Source: DASXIW01 sp036497785 (GTDB taxonomy: Bacteria; Pseudomonadota; Alphaproteobacteria; Acetobacterales; Acetobacteraceae). Taken from it: a stretch of DNA of 29,535 nt. Shown here in pieces: positions 1-7,546 of the stretch. A program made the position numbers and the translations under genes. The first letter of the stretch is position 1; each line of letters opens with the position of its first letter. The notes beneath the pieces were generated by a model. It saw only the letters and a list, made by a program, of their open reading frames with translations. It had not been told where the DNA came from and searched no databases. The DNA lies in NCBI GenBank assembly GCA_036497785.1, contig DASXIW010000202.1, positions 1 to 29,535 on the forward strand. The letters are read 5' to 3'.

Positions 1-395
1 TCCAGGTAGGGACGAATATGATGGCTTGGCTGTACACTATTCTTCGCAATGAATTCTATACTGAATTCCGCAAGCGCCGGCATGATGTGCCGGATACGGA
101 CGGGATGTACGCGGCGCGCCTGACCAGCCATGCCACCCAGGAAAGCCATATCGAGTTCCAGGATTTCCGGACCGCATTGTCGCGTCTGGCGGACGACCAG
201 CGCGAGGCGCTGATCCTGATCGGGGCATCCGGCCTTTCCTATGACGAGGCCGCCCAGGTATGCGGATGTGCGGTCGGCACGATGAAGAGCAGGGTTCATC
301 GGGCACGCAGCAAGCTGGCGGAGTTGCTGTCGCCCCAGGCGACGGGGCCGGCCAGGGCCGGCGAAGTGTCGCAGCCCGAGCGAACGGAGGTATGA
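1..395 (+). CDS. ecfG: EcfG-type general stress response sigma factor (5' end outside window)
   Basis: The reading frame is already open at the window edge (first full codon at base 3), so about the first third of the gene is missing. The visible 131 codons begin in sigma region 2 with GTNMMAWLYTILRNEFY, close to the GTN-x-AWL-x-TILRN signature of EcfG/ECF15 sigma factors, followed by the basic FRKRR stretch. Region 4 is a helix-turn-helix near the end (GLSYDEAAQVCGCAVGTMKS, then RVHRARSKL). The ATGs at 18 and 21 fall inside the conserved region and are not starts. In this family the sigma factor is held by the anti-sigma NepR and released by phosphorylated PhyR; both genes would be expected just upstream, outside the window. 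Three matches to the EcfG promoter consensus occur further along the window. The ECF family is near certain, the EcfG subgroup very likely. Confidence 0.87.
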   Translation, partial: QVGTNMMAWLYTILRNEFYTEFRKRRHDVPDTDGMYAARLTSHATQESHIEFQDFRTALSRLADDQREALILIGASGLSYDEAAQVCGCAVGTMKSRVHRARSKLAELLSPQATGPARAGEVSQPERTEV

Positions 396-407
396 TCCCA
401 GCGGCGT

Positions 408-430
408 GCGGCCACTTGGCCGGTGGCCGC
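408..430 (+). terminator. Perfect 8-bp hairpin between sigma factor and kinase genes
   Basis: GCGGCCAC (408-415) and GTGGCCGC (423-430) are perfect inverted repeats around a 7-base loop, 13 bases after the sigma factor stop. The sequence after the stem is only moderately T-rich (ATATTGATGTGGTTCTTCT), so this could be a weak terminator, an attenuator that lowers kinase expression relative to the sigma factor, or an RNA end stabiliser. Only the hairpin itself is seen; its role is inferred. Confidence 0.4.
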
Positions 431-468
431 ATATTGATGTGGTTCTTCTGGATAGGGTGAATTCACCG

Positions 469-1062
469 ATGGCGGATGCCGATGCCTTCCTGCGGGAGCT
501 GCATCATCGGGTGAAGAACAACTTCCAGATCATCGCGAGTCTGATGAGCCTGCAGAAGCGCCTGTTGCCCCCAGATCGCCGCGACGATCTGCGTTTCATC
601 GAGGAACATGTCCAGGCAATGGCGGTCGCTTATCGGGTGGTCTATGCCACCCACGAACTGATCGAGGTGTCGATCCGCGAACTGGTCCGGGAAGTGTTGG
701 AGAGCCTGCAGCAGATCGCCGGTCCGGCGCGGAATTCGGTGGTGCTGGAACTGATCGGCGCGGACCAGACGATCGGGCTGAATCAGGCCATCGCGCTGAG
801 CCTTTATCTGGCGGTTGTCGTTCCGCCGCATCTGGATTATGCGGCATTGGTCGGGCGCCCCTTCGATCTTCGTCTGGTTTTGGCAAACCAGCAGGTGGAA
901 ATTGTGCTGCGCGCCGACTGGGCCGAGCCCGTCGTGTTCGATTTTTTGCGCAACCGTCTGGCCAAGGCCTATGTGCGGCAACTGGACGCCGAAACGATGC
1001 CGGCCGATCATCCTTCGGAGATCGGACTTCGCTTCCCGCTGATCAGTCCAAGACAGGCGTGA
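469..1062 (+). CDS. HisKA_2-family histidine kinase-like protein with degenerate ATPase domain
   Basis: A 197-residue soluble protein. The N-terminus carries the HisKA_2 dimerisation/phosphotransfer box LRELHHRVKNNFQIIASLMS (residues 8-27) with probable phosphoacceptor His13. The C-terminal half sits where the HATPase domain should be, but the N box (normally a PLGLIxNELxxNAxKHA-like stretch) reads AIALSLYLAVVVPPHLDYA, and no glycine-rich ATP-lid motifs are seen. There is no sensor domain and no membrane segment. The chosen ATG has AGGG at 454-457 as ribosome binding site; GTG at 457 is an alternative. HWE/HisKA_2 kinases feed the PhyR-NepR-EcfG stress pathway, and the gene directly follows the sigma gene, so a role there is likely. 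With the ATP site eroded it may act as a phosphotransfer or docking protein instead of an active kinase. Confidence 0.75.
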   Translation: MADADAFLRELHHRVKNNFQIIASLMSLQKRLLPPDRRDDLRFIEEHVQAMAVAYRVVYATHELIEVSIRELVREVLESLQQIAGPARNSVVLELIGADQTIGLNQAIALSLYLAVVVPPHLDYAALVGRPFDLRLVLANQQVEIVLRADWAEPVVFDFLRNRLAKAYVRQLDAETMPADHPSEIGLRFPLISPRQA

Positions 1063-1102
1063 ACGGCGCGGCCGCCCGGCGGCGGCTGCGAGATGGTGAT
1101 AT

Positions 1103-1276
1103 CTAAAAGATCGCGCGTCCGGCCGCCAAAGCGAGAATGAGGAAGACCAGGAACACGACGATGGCGATGACGAACAGGATTCGGGCGATACCGGCGGCGG
1201 CGACGGCAATGCCGGTAAAACCGAACAGGGCGGCTATCAGAGAAATCACGAAGAAGAATAATGCCCATTTCAACAT
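1103..1276 (-). CDS. DUF1328 (UPF0391) small inner-membrane protein
   Basis: A 57-residue protein starting MLKWALFFFVISLIAALFGF, with two predicted membrane helices (about residues 4-24 and 28-51) joined by a short TGIAVAAAGIA turn. Length and sequence fit the DUF1328/YtjA family, whose molecular function is unknown. The frame extends upstream to 1450, but ATG at 1276 matches the family start and has GGAG at the right distance. A near-perfect EcfG-type promoter (1345-1320) would start transcription about 36 bases before this ATG. The gene converges with the upstream kinase-like gene. Confidence 0.85.
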   Translation of the reverse strand: MLKWALFFFVISLIAALFGFTGIAVAAAGIARILFVIAIVVFLVFLILALAAGRAIF

Positions 1277-1319
1277 GATGGCCAGTCTCCATTCGATGAG
1301 CGGCGCATGCCGGAGACGA

Positions 1320-1345
1320 AACGACGTGCCATTCCAATTGGTTCC
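1320..1345 (-). promoter_or_regulatory. EcfG-type promoter for the DUF1328 gene
   Basis: On the minus strand the site reads GGAAC (1345-1341), a 17-nt spacer, then CGTT (1323-1320). This is a full match to the alphaproteobacterial general-stress promoter consensus GGAAC-N16/17-CGTT. The predicted transcription start near 1312 leaves a short leader before ATG 1276. The rest of the 1277-1560 gap also holds an imperfect GC-rich hairpin at 1493-1520 just upstream of the transketolase gene; no clear housekeeping promoter could be fixed for that operon. Confidence 0.78.
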
Positions 1346-1560
1346 GACGGAGCGTTGGCGCGCTGTCGTACGGCGTGACCTGACTGCGGAGGGACACCGC
1401 ATCGCGATTGTAACAGATGTTTGATTGTAATCCTGCGGCGCCGTCGCCACGTGCCGGGGGGCATTGGGGATGCCGGCATCGGAGCGATGCGACCGGCGCG
1501 CGGGTGACGACGCCCGCCGGACCGGATATTCTTGCCACGATCAAGGGGGGCTCGCCCATT

Positions 1561-3648
1561 ATGCAACAGACGATTGACCAGCTTCAGACGATTGACCAGC
1601 TTGCCATCAATACCATCCGCACATTGGCGATGGACGCGGTGCAGAAAGCGAAATCGGGGCATCCCGGCACGCCCATGGGCCTGGCGCCGGTGGCCTATAC
1701 GGTTTGGCAGAATCGGCTGCGCTTCGACCCCGCGGATCCGCATTGGCCTAACCGGGACCGCTTCGTGCTGTCGGTGGGCCATGCCGCCATGCTGCTCTAT
1801 GCGCTGCTGCATCTGACGCGCGTGCAGGCGCCCGGGCGCAAGGCGGCGGGGGGCGATCACGCCGCCGTGACCCTGGACGACATCAAGCATTTCCGCCAAC
1901 TGGACAGCGTGACGCCGGGCCACCCGGAATACCGCTTGACCGCGGGCGTGGAGGCGACCACCGGGCCGCTAGGCCAAGGCTTCGCGAACAGCGTGGGCAT
2001 GGCGATCGCCGAGCGCTGGATGGCGTCGCATTTCAATCGTCCGGGTTATCCGGTGGCGGATTACAACGTCTATGCCATTGGCGGCGACGGCTGCATGAAT
2101 GAGGGCATTGCCAGCGAGGCCGCTTCGCTGGCGGGGCATTTGCGGCTCTCTAATTTGTGCTGGATCTATGATTCCAACGGCATCACCATCGAGGGCTCGA
2201 CCGCGCTGGCGTTCAGCGAGGATGTCGGCACGCGGTTCCTGGCCTATGGCTGGAACGTGGTGCGCCTGCGCGATGCCAATGATTGCGCCGCCGTGGAGGT
2301 GGCGCTGGGCGAGTTTCAGCGCGAGACCGGGCGGCCGACACTGATCATTGTCGAGAGCCATATCGGCTACGGGTCGCCGAAACAGGATACCAGGGAAGCG
2401 CATGGCGAGCCGCTGGGCGACGAGGCGGTAAAGGCAGCCAAGAAATTCTATGGCTGGCCGGAGGATACCCAGTTCCTGGTGCCGGACGGGGTGTACGACG
2501 TGTTCGCCGAGCATTTCGGCAAGCGTGGTGCGGCGGCCCATGCCGAATGGCAGGCGATGTTCGCGCGGTATCGCGGCGAATATCCCGATCTGGCGCATCA
2601 GTTCGAGCTGATGCAGAAGCACGAATTGCCGGAAGGGTGGGAGGCGGTGCTGCCGAGTTTCCCGGCCGATCCGAAAGGTGTCGCCACCCGGGATTCCTCG
2701 GCGAAGGTGCTGAACGCCGTGGCGCAGAAACTGCCCTGGCTGCTAGGCGGGGCGGCGGATCTGGCGCCTTCGACCAAGACGCGCCTGACCTTCGACCAGG
2801 CCGGGGATTTCGAGGCGGCGAACTATGCCGGGCGCAATTTCCATTTCGGCATTCGCGAGCACGCTATGGGCGCGGTGTGCAATGGCATGACATTGTCCAA
2901 TCTGCGCGCCTTTGGCTCGGGCTTTCTGATCTTCTCTGACTATATGCGTGCCTCGATCCGCCTGTCGGCCATCATGGAGCTGCCGGTGGTGTGGGTGTAC
3001 ACGCATGACTCCATCGGTGTGGGCGAGGACGGGCCGACGCATCAGCCCATCGAGCATCTGGCGTCACTGCGGGCGATGCCGGGCATGTTCGCCATCCGGC
3101 CGGCCGACGCCAACGAGGTGACCGAGGCGTGGCGGGTGGTGCTGAAGTTGACGCATCATCCGGCCTGCCTGATCCTCAGCCGGCAGGCGCTGCCGACTTT
3201 CGATCGTGCGAAGCTGGGGGCGGCGTCGGGCCTGGCGAAGGGCGCCTATGTGCTGTCCGACCCGGCCGACGGCAAGCCCGAGGTTATCCTGATCGGCACC
3301 GGCAGCGAGGTGTCGTTGTGCATGGAGGCGCAGGCGGCGCTGGCGGCCGAGGGCGTGCGCGCCCGGGTGGTGAGCATGCCGTGCTGGGAGCTGTTCGAGG
3401 AGCAGGACAAGGTCTATCGTGACGAGGTGTTGCCGCCAGGCATCCTGGCCCGCGTCTCCGTGGAGCAGGCGGCCAAGCTGGGGTGGGAGCGCTATGTGGG
3501 CACGAACGGCGCGATCATCGGCATGCATGGATTTGGCGCCTCGGCGCCACTTGCGGCATTGCTGACCAAATTCGGCTTCACCAAGGCAAGCGTGGTCGAC
3601 GCGGCGAAGCAGCAAATAGCACTTCATGCCGCCGAGATGGCGCACTGA
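1561..3648 (+). CDS. tkt: Transketolase
   Basis: A 695-residue thiamine-diphosphate enzyme that moves two-carbon ketol units between sugar phosphates in the non-oxidative pentose phosphate pathway. Visible signatures are SGHPGTPMGLAP near residue 35, the thiamine-diphosphate motif starting GDG at residues 175-177 and continuing into SNLCWIYDSNGITIEG, and the catalytic Glu433 in GIREHAMGAV. Length is normal for the family. The frame is open from 1417, but ATG 1561 follows an AAGGGGGG ribosome binding site and gives the usual N-terminus. It is the first gene of the pentose phosphate operon; the fusion gene starts 35 bases after its stop. The first codons contain a perfect 18-bp tandem duplication. 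Confidence 0.96.
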   Translation: MQQTIDQLQTIDQLAINTIRTLAMDAVQKAKSGHPGTPMGLAPVAYTVWQNRLRFDPADPHWPNRDRFVLSVGHAAMLLYALLHLTRVQAPGRKAAGGDHAAVTLDDIKHFRQLDSVTPGHPEYRLTAGVEATTGPLGQGFANSVGMAIAERWMASHFNRPGYPVADYNVYAIGGDGCMNEGIASEAASLAGHLRLSNLCWIYDSNGITIEGSTALAFSEDVGTRFLAYGWNVVRLRDANDCAAVEVALGEFQRETGRPTLIIVESHIGYGSPKQDTREAHGEPLGDEAVKAAKKFYGWPEDTQFLVPDGVYDVFAEHFGKRGAAAHAEWQAMFARYRGEYPDLAHQFELMQKHELPEGWEAVLPSFPADPKGVATRDSSAKVLNAVAQKLPWLLGGAADLAPSTKTRLTFDQAGDFEAANYAGRNFHFGIREHAMGAVCNGMTLSNLRAFGSGFLIFSDYMRASIRLSAIMELPVVWVYTHDSIGVGEDGPTHQPIEHLASLRAMPGMFAIRPADANEVTEAWRVVLKLTHHPACLILSRQALPTFDRAKLGAASGLAKGAYVLSDPADGKPEVILIGTGSEVSLCMEAQAALAAEGVRARVVSMPCWELFEEQDKVYRDEVLPPGILARVSVEQAAKLGWERYVGTNGAIIGMHGFGASAPLAALLTKFGFTKASVVDAAKQQIALHAAEMAH
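1567..1602 (+). repeat. Perfect 18-bp tandem duplication at the start of transketolase
   Basis: CAGACGATTGACCAGCTT occurs twice in a row (1567-1584 and 1585-1602), directly after the first two codons, so the protein starts MQ-QTIDQL-QTIDQL-A. The copies are identical at every base, including wobble positions, which points to a recent slippage event. It stays in frame and lies before the conserved core. Confidence 0.95.
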
Positions 3649-3683
3649 GTTATGGCACATTTGCGGGAAAACGGGGAGTGACC

Positions 3684-6518
3684 ATGAATCCGCTGAAGCA
3701 ACTCGAGGCATGCGGTCAATCGCCCTGGCTGGACTTTGTCCGGCGCGACCTGATCGACAAAGGTGAACTGAAGACGCTGGTTGAGCGGGACGGGGTGAAG
3801 GGCGTCACCTCCAACCCCGCAATCTTCGAGAAGGCGATCGGGGCGGGGGCGGAATATGCCGCGCCCTTCGCTGCCTTCATGGGGGACGGGGATCACGGCG
3901 TCTCCACTATATATGAGCATCTGGCCATTCACGACATTCGTGGCGCGGCCGCGGTGCTGAAGCCGGTGTTCGAGGCGGCGCATGGGGCTGACGGATTTAT
4001 CAGCCTGGAGGTCTCGCCGTATTTGGCCAACGATACGCAGGCCACGATCGGCGAGGCGCGGCGACTTTGGAAGACGGTGGACCGGCCCAATCTGATGGTG
4101 AAGGTGCCGGCGACCCCGGCGGGTATTCCGGCCATTCAGACGCTGATCGGCGATGGGCTGAACATCAACGTGACGCTGCTATTCGCCGTGTCCGCCTATG
4201 ACGCGGTGGCCGAGGCGTATATCGCGGGGCTGGAGAAGCTGGCCGAGAATGGCGGCAACGTGTCGCGCACGGCCAGCGTGGCCTCGTTCTTCGTCAGTCG
4301 CATCGATGCGTTGGTGGACAAGAAGCTGGATGCGGCAGTGGCCGGCGGCGCGGACAAGGCGAAGGCCGATGCGCTGCGGGGCGCGGCCGCCATTGCCAAT
4401 GCGAAGCTGGCCTATGCGCTGTACAAGAAGAAGTTCTCAGGCCCGCGCTGGGATAAATTGGCGGCGAAGGGCGCGCGTCCGCAGCGGTTGCTATGGGCTT
4501 CCACCAGCACGAAGAACCCGACCTATTGCGACACGCTGTATGTTGAAGCGCTGATCGGCCGCGACACGGTGAATACCATGCCGCCGGTGACGATGGATGC
4601 GTTCCGTGACCATGGCGTGGCCAAGGCCAACACGGTCGAGGAAGGCCTGGATCAGGCCCAGAAGATCGCGCCCGCGCTGAAGGCGTTGGGTGTCGATATG
4701 GAAAAAGTGGCCGCCGAGCTTGTGGTGGATGGCGTGCAGCAATTTGCCGATGCGTTCGACAAGCTGCTGGGCGCGGTGGCCGGGCGGCGGCGGGAGCTGT
4801 TGGGCAAGAAACTGGGCAGCCAGCATCTCGGCCTCGGCGCCGCGTTGCAGAAGGCCTATGACGCGGAGATCGAGGGCTGGCGGCATGATGGCCGCATCCG
4901 CAAGCTGTGGCATGGCGACAAGACCCTGTGGACCGGGGCGGATGAGGATAAATGGCTGGGCTGGCTGACCATCGCCGGGGAAGAACTTGCCGATATCGCC
5001 AAGTTGGAAGCCCTGGTCGCCGATATTCGCAAATACAAGATCACCGATGTGGTGCTGCTTGGTATGGGCGGATCGAGCCTTGGGCCGGAGGTGCTGGCCG
5101 AGACGTTCGGGCAGATTGCCGGTGCGCCGAAATTCCACATGCTGGATTCCACCGACCCGGCACAGATCCGTGCGCTGGATAAGGTGGTACCGCTGAGGAG
5201 CAGCCTGTTCATCGTCTCCTCCAAATCCGGCAGCACGCTGGAGCCGAGCATCTTCATGGCGCATTTTTATGAGGCGCTGTCGAAGGAGATCGGGGCGGAC
5301 AAGGCGGGCGCGCAGTTCGTGGCCGTGACCGATCCGGGATCGGCGTTGGAGAAGGAAGCGGCGGAGAAGAAATTCGCGCATGTTTTCCTGGGCAAGAAAT
5401 CGATCGGCGGGCGGTATTCCGTGCTGTCGAAATTCGGCCTGGTCCCGGCGGCGGCGATCGGCATCGATGTGAAGGCGCTGCTGGAGACGACACTGCGCAT
5501 GGTGCGCAGCTGCGGCGAGGATATTCCGCCGCCGGAAAATCCCGGATTGCAGCTGGGCGTTGCCATGGGCGTGGCGGCGAAGCAGGGGCGCGACAAGGTG
5601 ACGATCCTGACTTCGCCCGGCATTGCCGGACTGGGCGCGTGGCTGGAGCAGTTGCTGGCGGAATCGACCGGCAAGCAGGGCCATGGGCTGATCCCGGTGG
5701 ATGCCGAGTCGGTGGGCAAGCCGGAGAATTACGGCACCGACCGGTTCTTTGCCTATCTGGTACGCGATGGGCATGAGGACGCCACCCAAACGAAGGCGGT
5801 GGCCGCGCTGGAGGCAGCGGGTCATCCGGTGGTGCGCATCGCCGTGCCGGATGCGACGCATATCGGGGCCGAGTTCTTCCGTTGGGAGATTGCGGTGGCG
5901 GTGGCGGGCGCGGTGATCGGCATCAATCCGTTCGACCAACCCGATGTGGAGGCCAGCAAGATCGCCACGCGGCATCTGACGGATGAATACGAGAAAACCG
6001 GAAAGCTGCCGCAGGAGAAGCCCGTGTTCCAGGCGAACGGCATTTCGATTTTCGCCGATGAGGCGAATGCCGCGGCATTGGGCAAGCAGAACTCGGTGGA
6101 GGCCTATCTGCGCAGCCATCTCGCGCGTGTGGGTGCCGGGGACTATGTGGCTTTGCTGGCCTATATCCAGCGGGACAAGGGCCACACCGAGACGCTCACG
6201 CAGACGCGTGTGGCGGTGCGGGACCATACCCATGCGGCGACCTGCGTGGGGTTTGGGCCGCGCTTCCTGCATTCCACAGGGCAGGCGTACAAGGGTGGAC
6301 CGAATTCCGGCGTGTTCGTGCAGATCACGTCGGACGATGCGGAGGATCTGCCGGTGCCCGGCCGGTCCTACAGCTTCGGCACGGTGAAGGCGGCGCAGGC
6401 GCAGGGCGATCTGGCCGTGTTGTATGAGCGCAAGCGCCGGGCCATGCGGATCCATCTGAAAGATCCGTCTGCTGGTCTGGATGATATCAAACGTGCCGTT
6501 GTGCAAGCTTTGGCGTAA
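3684..6518 (+). CDS. tal-pgi: Bifunctional transaldolase / glucose-6-phosphate isomerase
   Basis: A 944-residue fusion. The N-terminal part (about 1-370) is a transaldolase: GVTSNPAIFEKAI at 40-52 and the Schiff-base Lys140 in NLMVKVPATPAGIPAI. The C-terminal part (about 390-944) is a phosphoglucose isomerase-like SIS protein with GMGGSSLG at 460-467, SKSGST at 513-518 and KGGPNSGVF near the end. The first transfers a dihydroxyacetone unit between sugar phosphates; the second interconverts glucose 6-phosphate and fructose 6-phosphate, so one polypeptide links the pathway product back to its entry substrate. Such fusions are known in acetic acid bacteria and some other groups. ATG 3684 has GGGGAG at 3673-3678. 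The gene lies between tkt and gnd with short gaps, clearly in one operon. Confidence 0.95.
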   Translation: MNPLKQLEACGQSPWLDFVRRDLIDKGELKTLVERDGVKGVTSNPAIFEKAIGAGAEYAAPFAAFMGDGDHGVSTIYEHLAIHDIRGAAAVLKPVFEAAHGADGFISLEVSPYLANDTQATIGEARRLWKTVDRPNLMVKVPATPAGIPAIQTLIGDGLNINVTLLFAVSAYDAVAEAYIAGLEKLAENGGNVSRTASVASFFVSRIDALVDKKLDAAVAGGADKAKADALRGAAAIANAKLAYALYKKKFSGPRWDKLAAKGARPQRLLWASTSTKNPTYCDTLYVEALIGRDTVNTMPPVTMDAFRDHGVAKANTVEEGLDQAQKIAPALKALGVDMEKVAAELVVDGVQQFADAFDKLLGAVAGRRRELLGKKLGSQHLGLGAALQKAYDAEIEGWRHDGRIRKLWHGDKTLWTGADEDKWLGWLTIAGEELADIAKLEALVADIRKYKITDVVLLGMGGSSLGPEVLAETFGQIAGAPKFHMLDSTDPAQIRALDKVVPLRSSLFIVSSKSGSTLEPSIFMAHFYEALSKEIGADKAGAQFVAVTDPGSALEKEAAEKKFAHVFLGKKSIGGRYSVLSKFGLVPAAAIGIDVKALLETTLRMVRSCGEDIPPPENPGLQLGVAMGVAAKQGRDKVTILTSPGIAGLGAWLEQLLAESTGKQGHGLIPVDAESVGKPENYGTDRFFAYLVRDGHEDATQTKAVAALEAAGHPVVRIAVPDATHIGAEFFRWEIAVAVAGAVIGINPFDQPDVEASKIATRHLTDEYEKTGKLPQEKPVFQANGISIFADEANAAALGKQNSVEAYLRSHLARVGAGDYVALLAYIQRDKGHTETLTQTRVAVRDHTHAATCVGFGPRFLHSTGQAYKGGPNSGVFVQITSDDAEDLPVPGRSYSFGTVKAAQAQGDLAVLYERKRRAMRIHLKDPSAGLDDIKRAVVQALA

Positions 6519-6535
6519 GCGAACAGGAGCGGAAC

Positions 6536-7546
6536 ATGCAAATCGGTGTCATCGGCCTGGGCCGGATGGGTGGCAATATCGTAAAGCGGCTGATGAAGGC
6601 CGGGCATGGCTGCGTAGTGTTCGATCAGAACGCCAAGGCGCGGGACGGGCTGGCGGCGGATGGCGCCAAGCCCGTCACCTCGCTGAAGGAGATGGTTGCG
6701 GCGTTGGGCGCCAGCCCCAGGGCGATCTGGGTGATGCTGCCCTCGGGCAAGATCACCGAGGATACCATCGCAGAACTGGGCGGGCTGATGGGTGCGGGCG
6801 ACATCATCGTCGATGGCGGCAACACCTACTACAAGGACGATATCCGCCGGGCGAAGGGGCTGAAGGAGAAGCGGATCAACTACGTCGATGTCGGCACTTC
6901 CGGCGGCGTATGGGGGTTGCAGCGCGGCTATTGCCTGATGGTGGGCGGGGAGAAGGCGGCGGTCGATCATATCGATCCCGTCCTGAAGACACTGGCGCCC
7001 GGGATTGGCGATATTCCGAGGACGCCGGGGCGGGAGAAGCTCGATCCCCGCGCGGAGCAGGGCTACATCCATTCGGGGCCGGTGGGTGCCGGGCATTTCG
7101 TCAAGATGGTCCATAACGGCATCGAATACGGGATGATGCAGGCCTATGCCGAAGGCTTCGATATTCTGCGCAACAAGAACTCGACGGAGTTGCCGGAGGA
7201 TCAGCGCTTCGATCTGAACATGGCCGATATTGCCGAAGTCTGGCGCCGGGGCAGCGTGGTTTCCTCCTGGCTGCTGGATCTGAGCGCCAGCGCGCTGGCC
7301 AAGGACGAGAAGCTGGACGACTTCACGGGCGATGTGGCCGATTCCGGCGAGGGCCGCTGGACCATCGAGGCGGCGATCGAGGAGGCGGTGCCGGCGGAGG
7401 TGCTGTCGTCCGCGCTGTTCACGCGGTTCCGGTCGCGGCGGGAGCACACTTTCGCGGAGAAGCTGCTTTCCGCGATGCGCTTCGGTTTCGGCGGGCATGT
7501 CGAGCAGGTGCCGGCCGACGCCAGCAAGAAGCCCGAACATGCCTGA
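6536..7546 (+). CDS. gnd: 6-phosphogluconate dehydrogenase, decarboxylating, short NAD-type
   Basis: A 336-residue enzyme that oxidatively decarboxylates 6-phosphogluconate to ribulose 5-phosphate. It has the Rossmann motif GLGRMGG (7-13), the substrate motif DVGTSGGVWGL, and the catalytic stretch HFVKMVHNGIEYGMMQ with Lys190, Asn194 and Glu197. It belongs to the short form (about 300-340 residues) and not the roughly 470-residue enterobacterial form. Asp30 at the end of the second beta strand (VVFDQ), where NADP enzymes usually have Asn-Arg, suggests NAD+ preference; this is an inference from one position. ATG 6536 has AGGAG upstream. Its end overlaps the next gene by 8 bases, suggesting translational coupling. 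Confidence 0.95.
   Translation: MQIGVIGLGRMGGNIVKRLMKAGHGCVVFDQNAKARDGLAADGAKPVTSLKEMVAALGASPRAIWVMLPSGKITEDTIAELGGLMGAGDIIVDGGNTYYKDDIRRAKGLKEKRINYVDVGTSGGVWGLQRGYCLMVGGEKAAVDHIDPVLKTLAPGIGDIPRTPGREKLDPRAEQGYIHSGPVGAGHFVKMVHNGIEYGMMQAYAEGFDILRNKNSTELPEDQRFDLNMADIAEVWRRGSVVSSWLLDLSASALAKDEKLDDFTGDVADSGEGRWTIEAAIEEAVPAEVLSSALFTRFRSRREHTFAEKLLSAMRFGFGGHVEQVPADASKKPEHA

Noticed and set aside
463..1209. 248-codon minus-strand frame over the kinase-like gene
   Set aside because: Low-complexity Ser/Pro start and no recognisable family; it also overlaps the real DUF1328 gene in another frame.
4491..6506. 671-codon open frame antisense to the transaldolase-PGI gene
   Set aside because: It mirrors the codon structure of the sense gene in GC-rich DNA, has Arg/His/Gln-rich composition without domains, and the sense strand is a clear enzyme.
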